Origin: Ascoidea asiatica
Lineage: Eukaryota; Ascomycota; Saccharomycetes; Ascoideales; Ascoideaceae
Assembly (NCBI GenBank): GCA_001600695.1
Contig: BCKQ01000021.1
Location: forward strand, 1 to 64,000
DNA length: 64,000 bases
Direction of reading: 5' to 3'
Part shown: positions 53,622-63,370 of the stretch, piece by piece
How positions within the stretch are numbered: position 1 is the first letter of the stretch
Layout of the letters: every line of letters begins with the position of its first letter
Position numbers and translations under genes: made by a program
The notes under the pieces: model-generated
Databases searched by the model: none
The model's input: only the letters and a program-made list of their open reading frames with translations
Told to the model about the DNA's origin: nothing

Positions 53622-55478
53622 ATGAATTCAATTGATGATCAAGATTCAAAAAATTCAAAATCTTATTCAAATCAATTTATTGAACATCAATTGACTAATC
53701 CTCAACGCATTTATAAAAATAATAATAATAATAATAATAATGATAATTTAATCAGAAATTTATCAAATAATGAAATTAATAATGAAATTGATTTGATTAG
53801 AAGTAGATCAATTATTTTCACTCCTGCAGAAAATTTCCAAAATGAACTAAAATCTTTAACAACAAGAAATAATAGTACCAATTTTGATAATAACCCTAAT
53901 AATAATCCTAATAATCCTAATACCAATAATGTTAATAACAAAGATTTAAATGAATTTCCAATAATAGTTTCTGATTTGGATTGGGATAATGATACTGATC
54001 CTGATAATCCAAAAAATTGGAGTCTTTTTAAAAAATGGTTTGCAACAATGACTGTTGCTTATATTTGTTTTGTAACAATGTTTAGTTCTTCAATTTATGT
54101 ACCTAGTGTACCAAATATTGTAAAAAAATTTAATATTTCTGAAACTTTAGCTTTATCTGGTTTAACTTTTTATTTAATTGGTTTATCAATTGGTCCAATA
54201 ATTGCAGCTCCAATTTCTGAAATTTATGGTAGAAAAATTGTATTTTTTTTCACTTTACCAATTTCCATGCTTTTTATTTTAGGTATTGCTTTATCAAAAA
54301 ATATTTATTCAATTTTAATTTTAAGATTTTTTACTTGTCTTTTTGCTTCTCCAGGAATGGCTGTTGCAAGTGGTGTAATTGCTGATATTTGGGAACAACA
54401 AATGCAAGGTCTTGCAATGTCTTTTTTTTGTATGTCTCCATTCTTAGCTCCTGTTTTAGGTCCTGTAATTGGTGGTTTTGTTGTGGAAAAAAAAGATTGG
54501 AGATGGACAATGTGGGTAAATTTAATTGCAGCAGGAATTGCTTTAATTCCAACTTTTATTTTACCAGAATCTTTTAAACCAATTATTCTTAAAAAAAGAG
54601 CAATTAGAAGAAATCTAAATATTGAATCACAATCTTTTTTTGATCCAAATTATTTAAAATTAATGATAAGTGTATCTTTAACAAAACCTTTAAAAATGTT
54701 AATTTTTGAACCAATTGTTTTAGTTTTTTCAATATATTGTATGTTTTTATTTTCTGTTCTTTATGGATTTTTTGAAGCATATCCTATAATTTATAAAGGT
54801 ACTTATAAAATGAATTTAGGTATTTCTGGTTTACCTTATTTAGGTATTGGTATTGGTCTTTTTTTAGGTTTATTTTTTTATATATTAATGGATAGATTAG
54901 TTCTTTGGAAAAAAAATTCAAATGGTACAAGAGGTAATTATGATGAAAATGGTAAATTTATTATGTTAAATCCAGAAAGTATATTATTTGTTGCAAAATT
55001 TGGTGCAATTTCTTTACCACCAAGTTTATTTTGGTTAGGTTGGTCTGCAAGAAAAAATGTTCATTGGATTGTACCAACTTTAGCAGGTATACCATTTGGT
55101 TTTGGTTTAATAATAATTTTTTTTTCAACTTTAATTTATTTTAATTTATCATATCCTGCAATTTCTGTTGCTTCTGCTTTAGCTGCAAATAATTTCTTAA
55201 GATATATAATCTCTTCTGTATTTCCATTATTTTCTGTTCAAATGTATGAAAGATTAGGTAATGGTTGGGCATCTTCAATATTTGGATTTATTTCTTTATT
55301 ATTACTTCCAGTTCCTTGGATTTTTGATAAATGGGGGCCAAAATTAAGACAAACTTCAAGATATGGTTATTCTGCTTTAGCTAGACAAATTCTTGATGAA
55401 GAATCTGGTAAAAATGAATTTGATTCTAATACTTCAAATTCTTTTGACAATATTAACTATAATAAACAAAATATATAA
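53622..55478 (+). CDS. DHA1-type MFS multidrug/polyamine transporter 2
   Basis: ATG 53622 (MNSIDDQDSKNSKS) gives 618 residues; the frame reaches back only to a TTG 14 codons earlier. Same architecture as the gene at 48653: TPAENFQNEL in the N-terminus, DLDWDNDTDPDNPKNWSLFKKW, twelve membrane segments, LIGLSIGPIIAAPISEIYGRK and FLAPVLGPVIGGFVVEKKDWRW. The membrane core is strongly conserved between the two, including LFWLGWSARKNVHWIVPTLAGIPFG, while N- and C-termini differ. The two paralogues face away from each other with HNT3 in between, consistent with an old local inverted duplication. Confidence 0.9.
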   Translation: MNSIDDQDSKNSKSYSNQFIEHQLTNPQRIYKNNNNNNNNDNLIRNLSNNEINNEIDLIRSRSIIFTPAENFQNELKSLTTRNNSTNFDNNPNNNPNNPNTNNVNNKDLNEFPIIVSDLDWDNDTDPDNPKNWSLFKKWFATMTVAYICFVTMFSSSIYVPSVPNIVKKFNISETLALSGLTFYLIGLSIGPIIAAPISEIYGRKIVFFFTLPISMLFILGIALSKNIYSILILRFFTCLFASPGMAVASGVIADIWEQQMQGLAMSFFCMSPFLAPVLGPVIGGFVVEKKDWRWTMWVNLIAAGIALIPTFILPESFKPIILKKRAIRRNLNIESQSFFDPNYLKLMISVSLTKPLKMLIFEPIVLVFSIYCMFLFSVLYGFFEAYPIIYKGTYKMNLGISGLPYLGIGIGLFLGLFFYILMDRLVLWKKNSNGTRGNYDENGKFIMLNPESILFVAKFGAISLPPSLFWLGWSARKNVHWIVPTLAGIPFGFGLIIIFFSTLIYFNLSYPAISVASALAANNFLRYIISSVFPLFSVQMYERLGNGWASSIFGFISLLLLPVPWIFDKWGPKLRQTSRYGYSALARQILDEESGKNEFDSNTSNSFDNINYNKQNI

Positions 55479-55832
55479 CTTAATTTAAATAGAAATTTAA
55501 TAAAAATAAATAAAATAAAATAAAATGTAATAAAAACGATCATTATTTTAAAAATATTTAGTAACTGAAACTCTAGAATAATTTGAAAATAACATTAACT
55601 AATATGAATAAAGAATACTTTTTTTTTATTTTGTTTTCCTTTAAGTTCAGAATGTAAAATTAATCTATGAATTAAAGATCTAAATATGAAAGACACGGTT
55701 GAAAAAAAAGGTAGAATTAAATAATGAGAAATGAAGATTGAAACAAAAAAAAAATTAATGATTAGTTTAAATAGATTAGTTATTAGTTTAATTGAAAATT
55801 CTAAAATCTAATTTGAAGTATTATCTTCAAAT
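55479..55832. other. Convergent intergenic region
   Basis: 354 bp between the stop codons of transporter 2 and the TRE-type gene. AT-rich with A/T runs; no gene seen. Confidence 0.6.
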
Positions 55833-58634
55833 TCATATAGTAAATTCACTGGCTGCTTCATTTATTGCTTCTCCAATTTTAGTAAGTTCTGAATTTGCTA
55901 GTTCCCAATCATTATTATCAATTGCATCTCTAATTGAAGGAAATGTCCACCATTCGAACTCCTCTTTTTTATCTGTTAAGAATTCTGGTTTATATTCTTG
56001 AGGTCCAAATAATAAATTTTTATACCAAGGTCTATTTGGATACCCATTAACATCTATTAATCTTCTTTCAAAATTACATAATCTTGCATTCCATTTCCAT
56101 CTATGAATTGATAATAAAGATGGTTCAACATTGGATTCTTGATCTAAAATTTCTTTCCATGTTTTTTTCCAAACTTGATATTCTTTACCATATCTTTGTA
56201 ATAAAGTAATTGGATGAGTTAATTTATTAAAATCTAAAGGAAATTGAATATTATTTTTTTGTAAATCAAACATTTTATGAGCATATGATTCTAAATCTTT
56301 TGTGAAGTCTTCAAGTTTTTTACCATATTGATCTAAATCAACTGGTATTAATGGATCATCAACTAAAGATAAAATAAGATTCGATAAAATTTCAACCAAT
56401 TTTTTATGATAAATCATTTCTGGATCAATTTTTTGATCCTGAAAAGATTTAAAATTATCCATACAAGTACTTTCGAAAATATTACCATTTTGATCGTTTG
56501 TATATTTGATTTCAATTGATGGAACTCCGGCATAGGATAAAAAAGGTAAATAATTTTTGTATTCTTTTAAAGATTCAATATCTTCAATATGAAATTTTTC
56601 AGAAAGTTTTTTATTATTTTGATCTTGATTTTCTTCTTTATTATCATCTTTATTGATTTCATCCACTGAATTAAGAATATCCATTATTAGTGAATTATAT
56701 GAAGGATGAGAAGAGATTTTTAAATCATGACCCCCAACTGCATCACTTAAATCAATATATGCATATATTTCTTTTCTTATTTCTTTAACTCTATCTTCAA
56801 TCCATTCAGTTGCACCTGCAAAGTTATATTCAGTACCATCTATAGACATGAAATAAATTGTTCTCAAAGGTTTCCAACCTAAAACAGAATTTAATTTTGT
56901 AAAAATTTTAACTAATTCCATTAATATAGTTGTACCAGTATTTGGATTTATAGTACCATAACATGAAGAATCTCTTTGAGCACCTATTATTATTGCTTTT
57001 TCACTTTGTTCTTGACCAATTATTTTTCCAACAATATTCCATAATGGGTGAGCATCTCTTTTAATTGATTCAGATTTAAAAAAAAGTTTTGAATTTTTTT
57101 CAGATAAATCACCAGAATAAATTTGGAAATTTTCTTTATTTGGAAAATCTAAAGACCAATCATTTAAATTCGAGTCTGATAAATCAATTTTTATACCATT
57201 ACCAATTATTGAATTTAAGAAGAAAAAAGCATCTTTGAAAGAAATTGTTAAGGAAGGTAAATTTATTGAAGATCTTGAATTTTCCCAGGATAATCCTGCT
57301 GATTCAGGTTTAGTTGAAAACCCTGGTGTTAGAACATCACCAGTTGCAAAATTTGAATTTGCAACAGAATTCTTAAAAATTAAATTATTAATATTATTTG
57401 AATTAATTTGATCAGTTGAAAAAGACTGTAAATAATCTCGATTTGGATCATTAAAAAATACAACAGCATTACAACCGTTTTTTTTAGCAATAGATAATTT
57501 TGAAAATGCTGGAATTTTACCAGTTTTTATAAAACATATTGAATTTTCTTTATTATTATTAGTTTTTGATAATAAATCAATACCATTTGATTTTAAATAG
57601 TTGAAATCTTTTCTTCTACCATAATTTGCATATATTATTCTCCCAGTTAATTCCCCATCTGTGGAGAAATAATTAAAAGCTAATTCATTCAAAATCTTTG
57701 AAGAAGGTTGAGAATCATCGGAATCATCATTTCTTTTAGATAATTGATTAGATAAATCAATTTTATAATTTTCTACTAGATTAGCTTGATATAAAATTTC
57801 ATTATTATTGTTATCATCATTGGATATTAAGTTTAAGGTTGAAATATTTGGATAGTTCAAGAAGGAATTAATTTGGCTAAATTCCATTGGACTTAGAGCA
57901 TCTTGAGTGAAGATGTTATTTATATACCTCGCTAAGGCTAAATCACCTTCAGTACCAGCTAAATGTGGTACAGAAGAAAGATATTGTAAATTTTCTTGCA
58001 TTGAATTAACATTAATTGAACTTTTAATATTTTTTAAAATTGTTTCTTTATTTGAAAATTGGCCATTTGATATATCTAAATTATTTGGATATAAACCAGA
58101 AGAAATAATTATATATAAAAGTCCAGATACAAAAGCAATATATAATAATCTTCTCATTATCAAAGGATTACCAACTTTACTTAAATAAGAATCAAATTTA
58201 ACAGAAAGAAATCTACAGATTTCCACTATTGGATCGAGAATTTTTGATACTGGATTTATAAATTTTGAATTAAAAGAAGATCTAAATCGTTGACTTGCTT
58301 GACTTGCTCGAGAGAAAGAATTTGAAATTAGATTGGTGGCTCTTGTTATGGAAATTGGATTTGAATTCGTTGATGGTGATGATAATATTGGATCATCAAT
58401 CTCAAATTGTTCAATATCTAAAGATTCTTGATTTGCATTTAAAAAACTATCAGCGCTATCATCACTGTTATCATTATTTTCATCAATATTACTATTTCGA
58501 TTGTCATTGTTATTGTTATTGTTATTGTCATTATTTATTATCTCATTATCAATATTGTCAATATTGTCAGGTAGATCCAAATCATCATAGGATGGAGGTT
58601 CGGTTGGTAGCTGGTCATAAGATTGGGACACCAT
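55833..58634 (-). CDS. Tre1/Tre2-type transferrin-receptor-like protein
   Basis: 933 residues. N-terminal cytosolic PPSYDDL (a PPxY motif), an Asn/Asp-rich region, one membrane segment LLYIAFVSGLLYIIISSGLYP (residues ~165-185), then a PA domain (ELTGRIIYANYGR; KKNGCNAVVFF) inserted in an M28-peptidase-like fold and a helical dimerisation domain at the end. The metal-site positions are lost: IIGAQRDSSCYGTINPNTG has Gln553 and Asn563 where glutamate carboxypeptidase II has His and Asp, and the DAEE motif reads DGTE. It should therefore be catalytically dead, like yeast Tre1/Tre2, which are Rsp5 adaptors controlling the metal transporter Smf1. Which of the two is orthologous cannot be decided. 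Confidence 0.88.
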   Translation of the reverse strand: MVSQSYDQLPTEPPSYDDLDLPDNIDNIDNEIINNDNNNNNNNDNRNSNIDENNDNSDDSADSFLNANQESLDIEQFEIDDPILSSPSTNSNPISITRATNLISNSFSRASQASQRFRSSFNSKFINPVSKILDPIVEICRFLSVKFDSYLSKVGNPLIMRRLLYIAFVSGLLYIIISSGLYPNNLDISNGQFSNKETILKNIKSSINVNSMQENLQYLSSVPHLAGTEGDLALARYINNIFTQDALSPMEFSQINSFLNYPNISTLNLISNDDNNNNEILYQANLVENYKIDLSNQLSKRNDDSDDSQPSSKILNELAFNYFSTDGELTGRIIYANYGRRKDFNYLKSNGIDLLSKTNNNKENSICFIKTGKIPAFSKLSIAKKNGCNAVVFFNDPNRDYLQSFSTDQINSNNINNLIFKNSVANSNFATGDVLTPGFSTKPESAGLSWENSRSSINLPSLTISFKDAFFFLNSIIGNGIKIDLSDSNLNDWSLDFPNKENFQIYSGDLSEKNSKLFFKSESIKRDAHPLWNIVGKIIGQEQSEKAIIIGAQRDSSCYGTINPNTGTTILMELVKIFTKLNSVLGWKPLRTIYFMSIDGTEYNFAGATEWIEDRVKEIRKEIYAYIDLSDAVGGHDLKISSHPSYNSLIMDILNSVDEINKDDNKEENQDQNNKKLSEKFHIEDIESLKEYKNYLPFLSYAGVPSIEIKYTNDQNGNIFESTCMDNFKSFQDQKIDPEMIYHKKLVEILSNLILSLVDDPLIPVDLDQYGKKLEDFTKDLESYAHKMFDLQKNNIQFPLDFNKLTHPITLLQRYGKEYQVWKKTWKEILDQESNVEPSLLSIHRWKWNARLCNFERRLIDVNGYPNRPWYKNLLFGPQEYKPEFLTDKKEEFEWWTFPSIRDAIDNNDWELANSELTKIGEAINEAASEFTI

Positions 58635-59282
58635 TATTTAGCTAATTTATGGAAATATTCTGTAATTGAAAATGTTTTCTGTTCTAATGAAAATGCAAAA
58701 TAGGGATCTAAAGCAGTATTATCATTAGCAGCCTATAGCTTAATAGTCAAATTTATTAATATTATATTATATTTAAAAGAACCATTATTTAATTTCTAGA
58801 CTCCATTCCAATTGATTTATTATTGTTTCTATTGATTTTCACTTCTTCTGGTAATAAATCCAGCTCTGCCATCTTTTCTGGTGGTTGGTTTCCTTAAACT
58901 TCATCACAACAACACAGCAAAATGAGCCACTTGTAAGATAAGCCTTGAATTGCCTTTTTAACGAATTAAGTGGAGTATGAAACCATTGTAAAGGATCATG
59001 CATAACAACGTCTAGTTATGTATATTTAGCATATTTATGATTTAAAATTAAGTTCCACAAAACTGGTTTCAATTTTTCAATTTTTTTTTCAAATTTTGGT
59101 ATTTTTTTTGATCTTAATTTTTTTCTCTAATGAAAAATTGAATAATAAGTGAAATAATTTATTTTTGACATATTTTTAGTTATTCATTAACAATCAGAAA
59201 AGATACTATTCAATTTGTTTAGTTTGTTTTAATTTAATATAAGTTTAGTGATACTAATCTAAACTTTTAAACTCTAGTTAAA
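58635..59282. promoter_or_regulatory. Bidirectional promoter TRE-type gene / RIO1
   Basis: 648 bp with a GC-richer core at 58850-58930 and several AATTTTTC-like stretches (59060-59150) that resemble the RRPE element found before ribosome-biogenesis genes such as RIO1. Resemblance only. Confidence 0.4.
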
Positions 59283-61052
59283 ATGAATTTACCTACTAAA
59301 GATTCTCAAATTGAAAGAGAACTTTTACAAAAAATTAATCAGATAAATATTTCTTCAAAGGTAGAAGATATTGAGAGTGAAAGTGAGAACGAAAATGAAA
59401 TGAAAAAAGATTATAATTATGGTTATGATTATGATAGTGAGAATAATGATGATAACATAGATCATTATTCTGATACAGAAATTGAAAAAAATGATAAAAA
59501 AACAATTTTGAATGATCATAAAACAATTCAATCATCTGAGAAAGGTGATATTTTAAATAAATATTCAATATCCAAAAATGAAGATAATATAAATAATTCT
59601 ATAAAACCACCTAAGATTTCAAAAGATAAATCTCAAAGAGCAACAATACAATCCGTTTTAGATCCAAGAACAATAAGATATTTAACAAATTTTATTAAAA
59701 ATGGTACTTTAACTAAAATTAATGGTTGTATATCCACCGGTAAAGAAGCAAATATTTATTATGCAATAAAAGAAGAAATTATAGAAGATACTAATGATAA
59801 TAATAGTTCTAAAACTATAATTCATCATTATGCAATAAAAATATATAAAACTTCAATATTAATTTTTAAAGATAGAGAAAGATATGTAACTGGAGAATTT
59901 CGATTTAAAAATTTTAATCAATCAAATCCAAGAAAAATGATAAAAATTTGGGCAGAAAAGGAATTTCGTAATTTAAAAAGATTATTATCAAATAATATTA
60001 ATGTACCAAAACCAATAGGAATTAAAAATAATGTTTTAATAATGGAATTAATTTCAAATAAAAATTCAATTGGATGGCCAAGTCCAAAATTAAAAGATTT
60101 TAAATTTAAAAATTTTAATCAAATTAAATTTTTTTATTTTAAATTATTAATAATTTTAAGAAAAATGTTTCAAATTTCTAAATTAATTCATGCAGATTTA
60201 AGTGAATATAATATAATTATTAAAGATGATTATAAAATTTATATTATTGATGTTTCTCAAAGTGTTGAACCAAATCATCCAATGAGTTTAGATTTTTTAA
60301 GAATGGATATTAAAAATTTAAATGATTTTTTTGAGAATAAAAAAAATATAAATATAATTTTAGAAAAAGATATATTTAAATTTATAATTGAAGAAATTTC
60401 AACGTTGAATAAAGAATATTTAAATGAAGAAAATAATGAGGAAGAAATTGAAGAAATTGAAGAAATAGAAGAAATAGAAGAAGAAGATAAAGAATATTTA
60501 AAATTATATGAAAAAGATGAATTAGAATTAGTTAAGATTTTAAATAAATTAAAATTAAAATTAAATGAAGAAGATATTTTAAATGATAAAATTTTCAGAT
60601 CACAACATTTAATAACAAGTTTACATTCATTAGAAGAAGAAGATTTTGAAAATTTTAAAAATGGTAAATTATATACATTTAGAGCTTTAGTTGCAGATGA
60701 AAATGGACAAAATATTATTGGAAATGAAATGGAAATAAATAAAAATCAAAGTAATGATAATGATAATGATAATGATGATAATAGTGGTAGTGATACTGAT
60801 AGTAATAGTGATAGTGAGACTGAAAATGAAGAAGAATATGAAAATGAAAATGAAAATGAAAATGAAAGCGATGAAGAAAATTCAGAAAGTAATGGAGGGA
60901 AATTCAATAGAAGAAATAAGAAATTTGAAGATAAAGAAGCAAAAAAATTGAATAAACAAAAAGTTAAAGAAGAAGCTAAAGAAAAAAGGAAAAGTAAAGT
61001 TAAAAAACATATAAAGAAAAAAGCTGTTAAAAAGAGTAAATCAAAGAAGTAA
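59283..61052 (+). CDS. RIO1: Atypical kinase/ATPase Rio1
   Basis: 589 residues. The acidic N-terminus leads to RATIQSVLDPRTIRYLTNFIKNGTLTKINGCISTGKEANIYYA, containing the RIO1 P-loop STGKEANIYYA (~152). Then YAIKIYKTSILIFKDRERYVTGEFRF, WAEKEFRNLKRL, VLIMELI, the catalytic HADLSEYNI (~303) and the metal-binding IIDVSQSVEPNHP (~324). The C-terminus is acidic (Asp/Asn/Glu tract) and then Lys-rich. In the family Rio1 acts in final 40S maturation (20S pre-rRNA processing) and in rDNA transcription control. S. cerevisiae Rio1 is 484 residues. Converges on the peroxiredoxin gene (114 bp). Confidence 0.96.
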   Translation: MNLPTKDSQIERELLQKINQINISSKVEDIESESENENEMKKDYNYGYDYDSENNDDNIDHYSDTEIEKNDKKTILNDHKTIQSSEKGDILNKYSISKNEDNINNSIKPPKISKDKSQRATIQSVLDPRTIRYLTNFIKNGTLTKINGCISTGKEANIYYAIKEEIIEDTNDNNSSKTIIHHYAIKIYKTSILIFKDRERYVTGEFRFKNFNQSNPRKMIKIWAEKEFRNLKRLLSNNINVPKPIGIKNNVLIMELISNKNSIGWPSPKLKDFKFKNFNQIKFFYFKLLIILRKMFQISKLIHADLSEYNIIIKDDYKIYIIDVSQSVEPNHPMSLDFLRMDIKNLNDFFENKKNINIILEKDIFKFIIEEISTLNKEYLNEENNEEEIEEIEEIEEIEEEDKEYLKLYEKDELELVKILNKLKLKLNEEDILNDKIFRSQHLITSLHSLEEEDFENFKNGKLYTFRALVADENGQNIIGNEMEINKNQSNDNDNDNDDNSGSDTDSNSDSETENEEEYENENENENESDEENSESNGGKFNRRNKKFEDKEAKKLNKQKVKEEAKEKRKSKVKKHIKKKAVKKSKSKK

Positions 61053-61166
61053 ATTGTAGAGATTTATTTAATAATACTTTTATAAAATATATTAAGTTAT
61101 TTATATACTGTACATATACTATACATATTATAGAATATAAAGAAAATATTTAAAGTTTAAATTTTA

Positions 61167-61796
61167 TTATAAATTTTTTAAAACATTATCAGCAGAAGAG
61201 ATTGTAATTGAAACATTATCAGGTTCAATAAAAGTTTTTAAAATTTTTTTATTTTCATTATCAATAATTAAAGCATATCTTTTTGATCTAAAATTACCAA
61301 AAATTTTAGTTGCATCAAAATCTAAATTTAATTTTTTTGTAAATGAACCATCTCTATCACTTAAAATTTTAATTGAATTATTATTATCTTTTAAATTAAA
61401 AGAATCTTTCCAAGCTTTAGTTACAAAAGGATCATTAACTGCAATTATAAAAATTTGATCAATTTTTAAATCATTTAATTTTTTAAAATTTGAAATAAAA
61501 TTTGGGATATGAGATTTTGTACAACCTGGAGAAAAAGCACCAGGTACACCAATTAATAAAGATTTATTTTTATTTGATAATTGATCAATTAAATTAATTG
61601 AATTACCTGGAGAATCTTCAAATAATGAAGGTAAATCATTTGATAATTTATCACCAATATTAACCATTTTAATTGAAGTTGTTGAGAAAAAAAATTTTGA
61701 ATTATTTAATATAATTGATTTTTTGAAAATTGAATTTAAATTTGAATTTCTTAGAATTGAAGAAGTTTTTGAAATTGAAGTTGCTGTTTTAAACAT
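61167..61796 (-). CDS. Peroxiredoxin, Prx5/Ahp1 type, mitochondrial
   Basis: 209 residues. MFKTATSISKTSSILRNSNL..FKKSIILNNSKFFFSTTSIK is a strong mitochondrial presequence; the mature-like part begins MVNIGDKL at Met44. The peroxidatic site is PGAFSPGCTKSHIP (Cys in P-x3-S-x2-C, with Ser in the usual Thr place). FIIAVNDPFVTKAWKDSF and RYALIIDNENKKI complete the type II peroxiredoxin fold. It reduces hydroperoxides using thioredoxin. S. cerevisiae Ahp1 lacks a presequence, so this is closer in layout to mitochondrial Prx5 proteins. Translation from Met44 (ATG at 61667, context AAAATGG) could give a cytosolic form. Confidence 0.92.
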   Translation of the reverse strand: MFKTATSISKTSSILRNSNLNSIFKKSIILNNSKFFFSTTSIKMVNIGDKLSNDLPSLFEDSPGNSINLIDQLSNKNKSLLIGVPGAFSPGCTKSHIPNFISNFKKLNDLKIDQIFIIAVNDPFVTKAWKDSFNLKDNNNSIKILSDRDGSFTKKLNLDFDATKIFGNFRSKRYALIIDNENKKILKTFIEPDNVSITISSADNVLKNL

Positions 61797-63370
61797 TTTT
61801 TTTATAAAAGAAGAATATAAATTTGAAATTTAATTGAGATTAATGAATGTTTTTATAATGAAATATTAATTTTGAATATTGATTGATTACTTGAGTTTGA
61901 GATTTGAATTGAGAATATTGGACCAAGCTAAAGAATCAATTGCTGCTTATTAATTGAATTGAATTGGATTGAATTGAATTTGCTATTGAACAAAGAATAT
62001 TAAATAAAGAATAAGAGTAGCAGTGGTGGTTAGTGAACTAATATCGAATATCCTTTTTTTCCAAGAAAGCTCGAATTCTCCACTTCTTGAAGGATGATGA
62101 TGATGATGATGATGATGAATATCAGTGGTCGTTGAAGAAGACCCATAAACACGGTCTTATCAACTAAACCGCTGTCACGTGGTCAGCTCTTTTTGAAACC
62201 ATGTATAAGGAACTTCTTGTAATAAAATAGATAAATAAGTAACTGAAACTTAAATTTCACAACCTTTTAAACAATTTTTATTGATCTTTTCATATTTCCT
62301 GATTAAATGTGCATCTTTTGACTTTGGAGGGTGTTTTAAAATAAAAGTTTATTTCATTTTCATTTTTTGTAGTTCGAATCCCCAACCAGAAGTTTTTTTT
62401 TTTAATATGTGGAATAAAACTTATAAATTTAACCTATCAACTTTACAATATGTTGGAAGATATCAATTCCATTATACATTTGGAAAACCATAATTTTTTT
62501 TTACCTACAGTTTGAGCTGTGCTAATAAGGTGCAATATCAATATTTTTACAAGATTATTCAAAGTTTCAATAAATGAAATTGAAATTTTGAATAATAATA
62601 ATAATATATGGTAAGTAATGAACTGAATACAAAAACAAGCTTTCTCAATAGGAAAGTACCGAGGATAGTTTGATGCTTGTTATGTAATAGCTTACGTGAT
62701 TACGCAGTTTGCGGATATTACATAATCCGTGTCGTTGACCGTGCAGCCTTAAATAACTTAATTCTCTTTAATTCTCCAAATTCACTCAATATAAACACCA
62801 GTAAATAAATAGATAAATAAATAAACATCTAAATAAATAAATAAATAATAATTCAACTGATTAAACTAAACTAAACTGATATGATATGATATGATATAAT
62901 ACAATACAATATAATGAAATCAAATGTTATTCAATTCTGGTTTATATTCAATATTAATACTTTATTCTAAATATTATTTATAGTTCATTTTATCAATTCA
63001 ATTAAATTTATCCTTAAAGTCGGATTGACTCCTACTTTATATTATAATTAATATTATTCAATTCTATTTTGTTTTTTAATAGGAAATATATTAATACTAA
63101 ATATTAAATAAGAAACACTAAACACTTAATTCATAAAGCAATATCAATTCAATTTTAAAATTCAAACTATTTTCAATCTTTATTTTCTTTTCAATTCTTA
63201 TATTCTTATATTCTCATATTCTTATATTCTTATATTCTTATATTTCTTTATTCTCTTTTTTTCTCTTATAATATAACCTAATCTAATCTAATTCAAACTC
63301 TCATTTCTTTTCAAAAGAAATATATTGTACTATATATATATATACATATTATTATTTTCATTTAAAAAAA
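61797..63370. promoter_or_regulatory. Promoter region, peroxiredoxin / Asn-Ser-rich gene
   Basis: 1.6 kb without a credible gene. It holds a GC-richer stretch (62025-62190) with a (GAT)n run (62093-62117) and CACGTG (62176-62181), a second one (62640-62755) with TTACGTGATTACG and ATTACATAAT, then AAATA and TATATTCT tandem runs (62803-62848, 63202-63245). A lone B-box-like GTTCGAATCCCC (62372-62383) has no tRNA body upstream. A 70-codon open frame at 62281-62493 is not convincing. Confidence 0.5.

Noticed and set aside
62372-62383. Possible tRNA gene from a B-box-like GTTCGAATCCCC
   Set aside because: The 5' strand of the T stem does not pair and no acceptor, D or anticodon arm can be drawn upstream; at most a decayed tRNA end.
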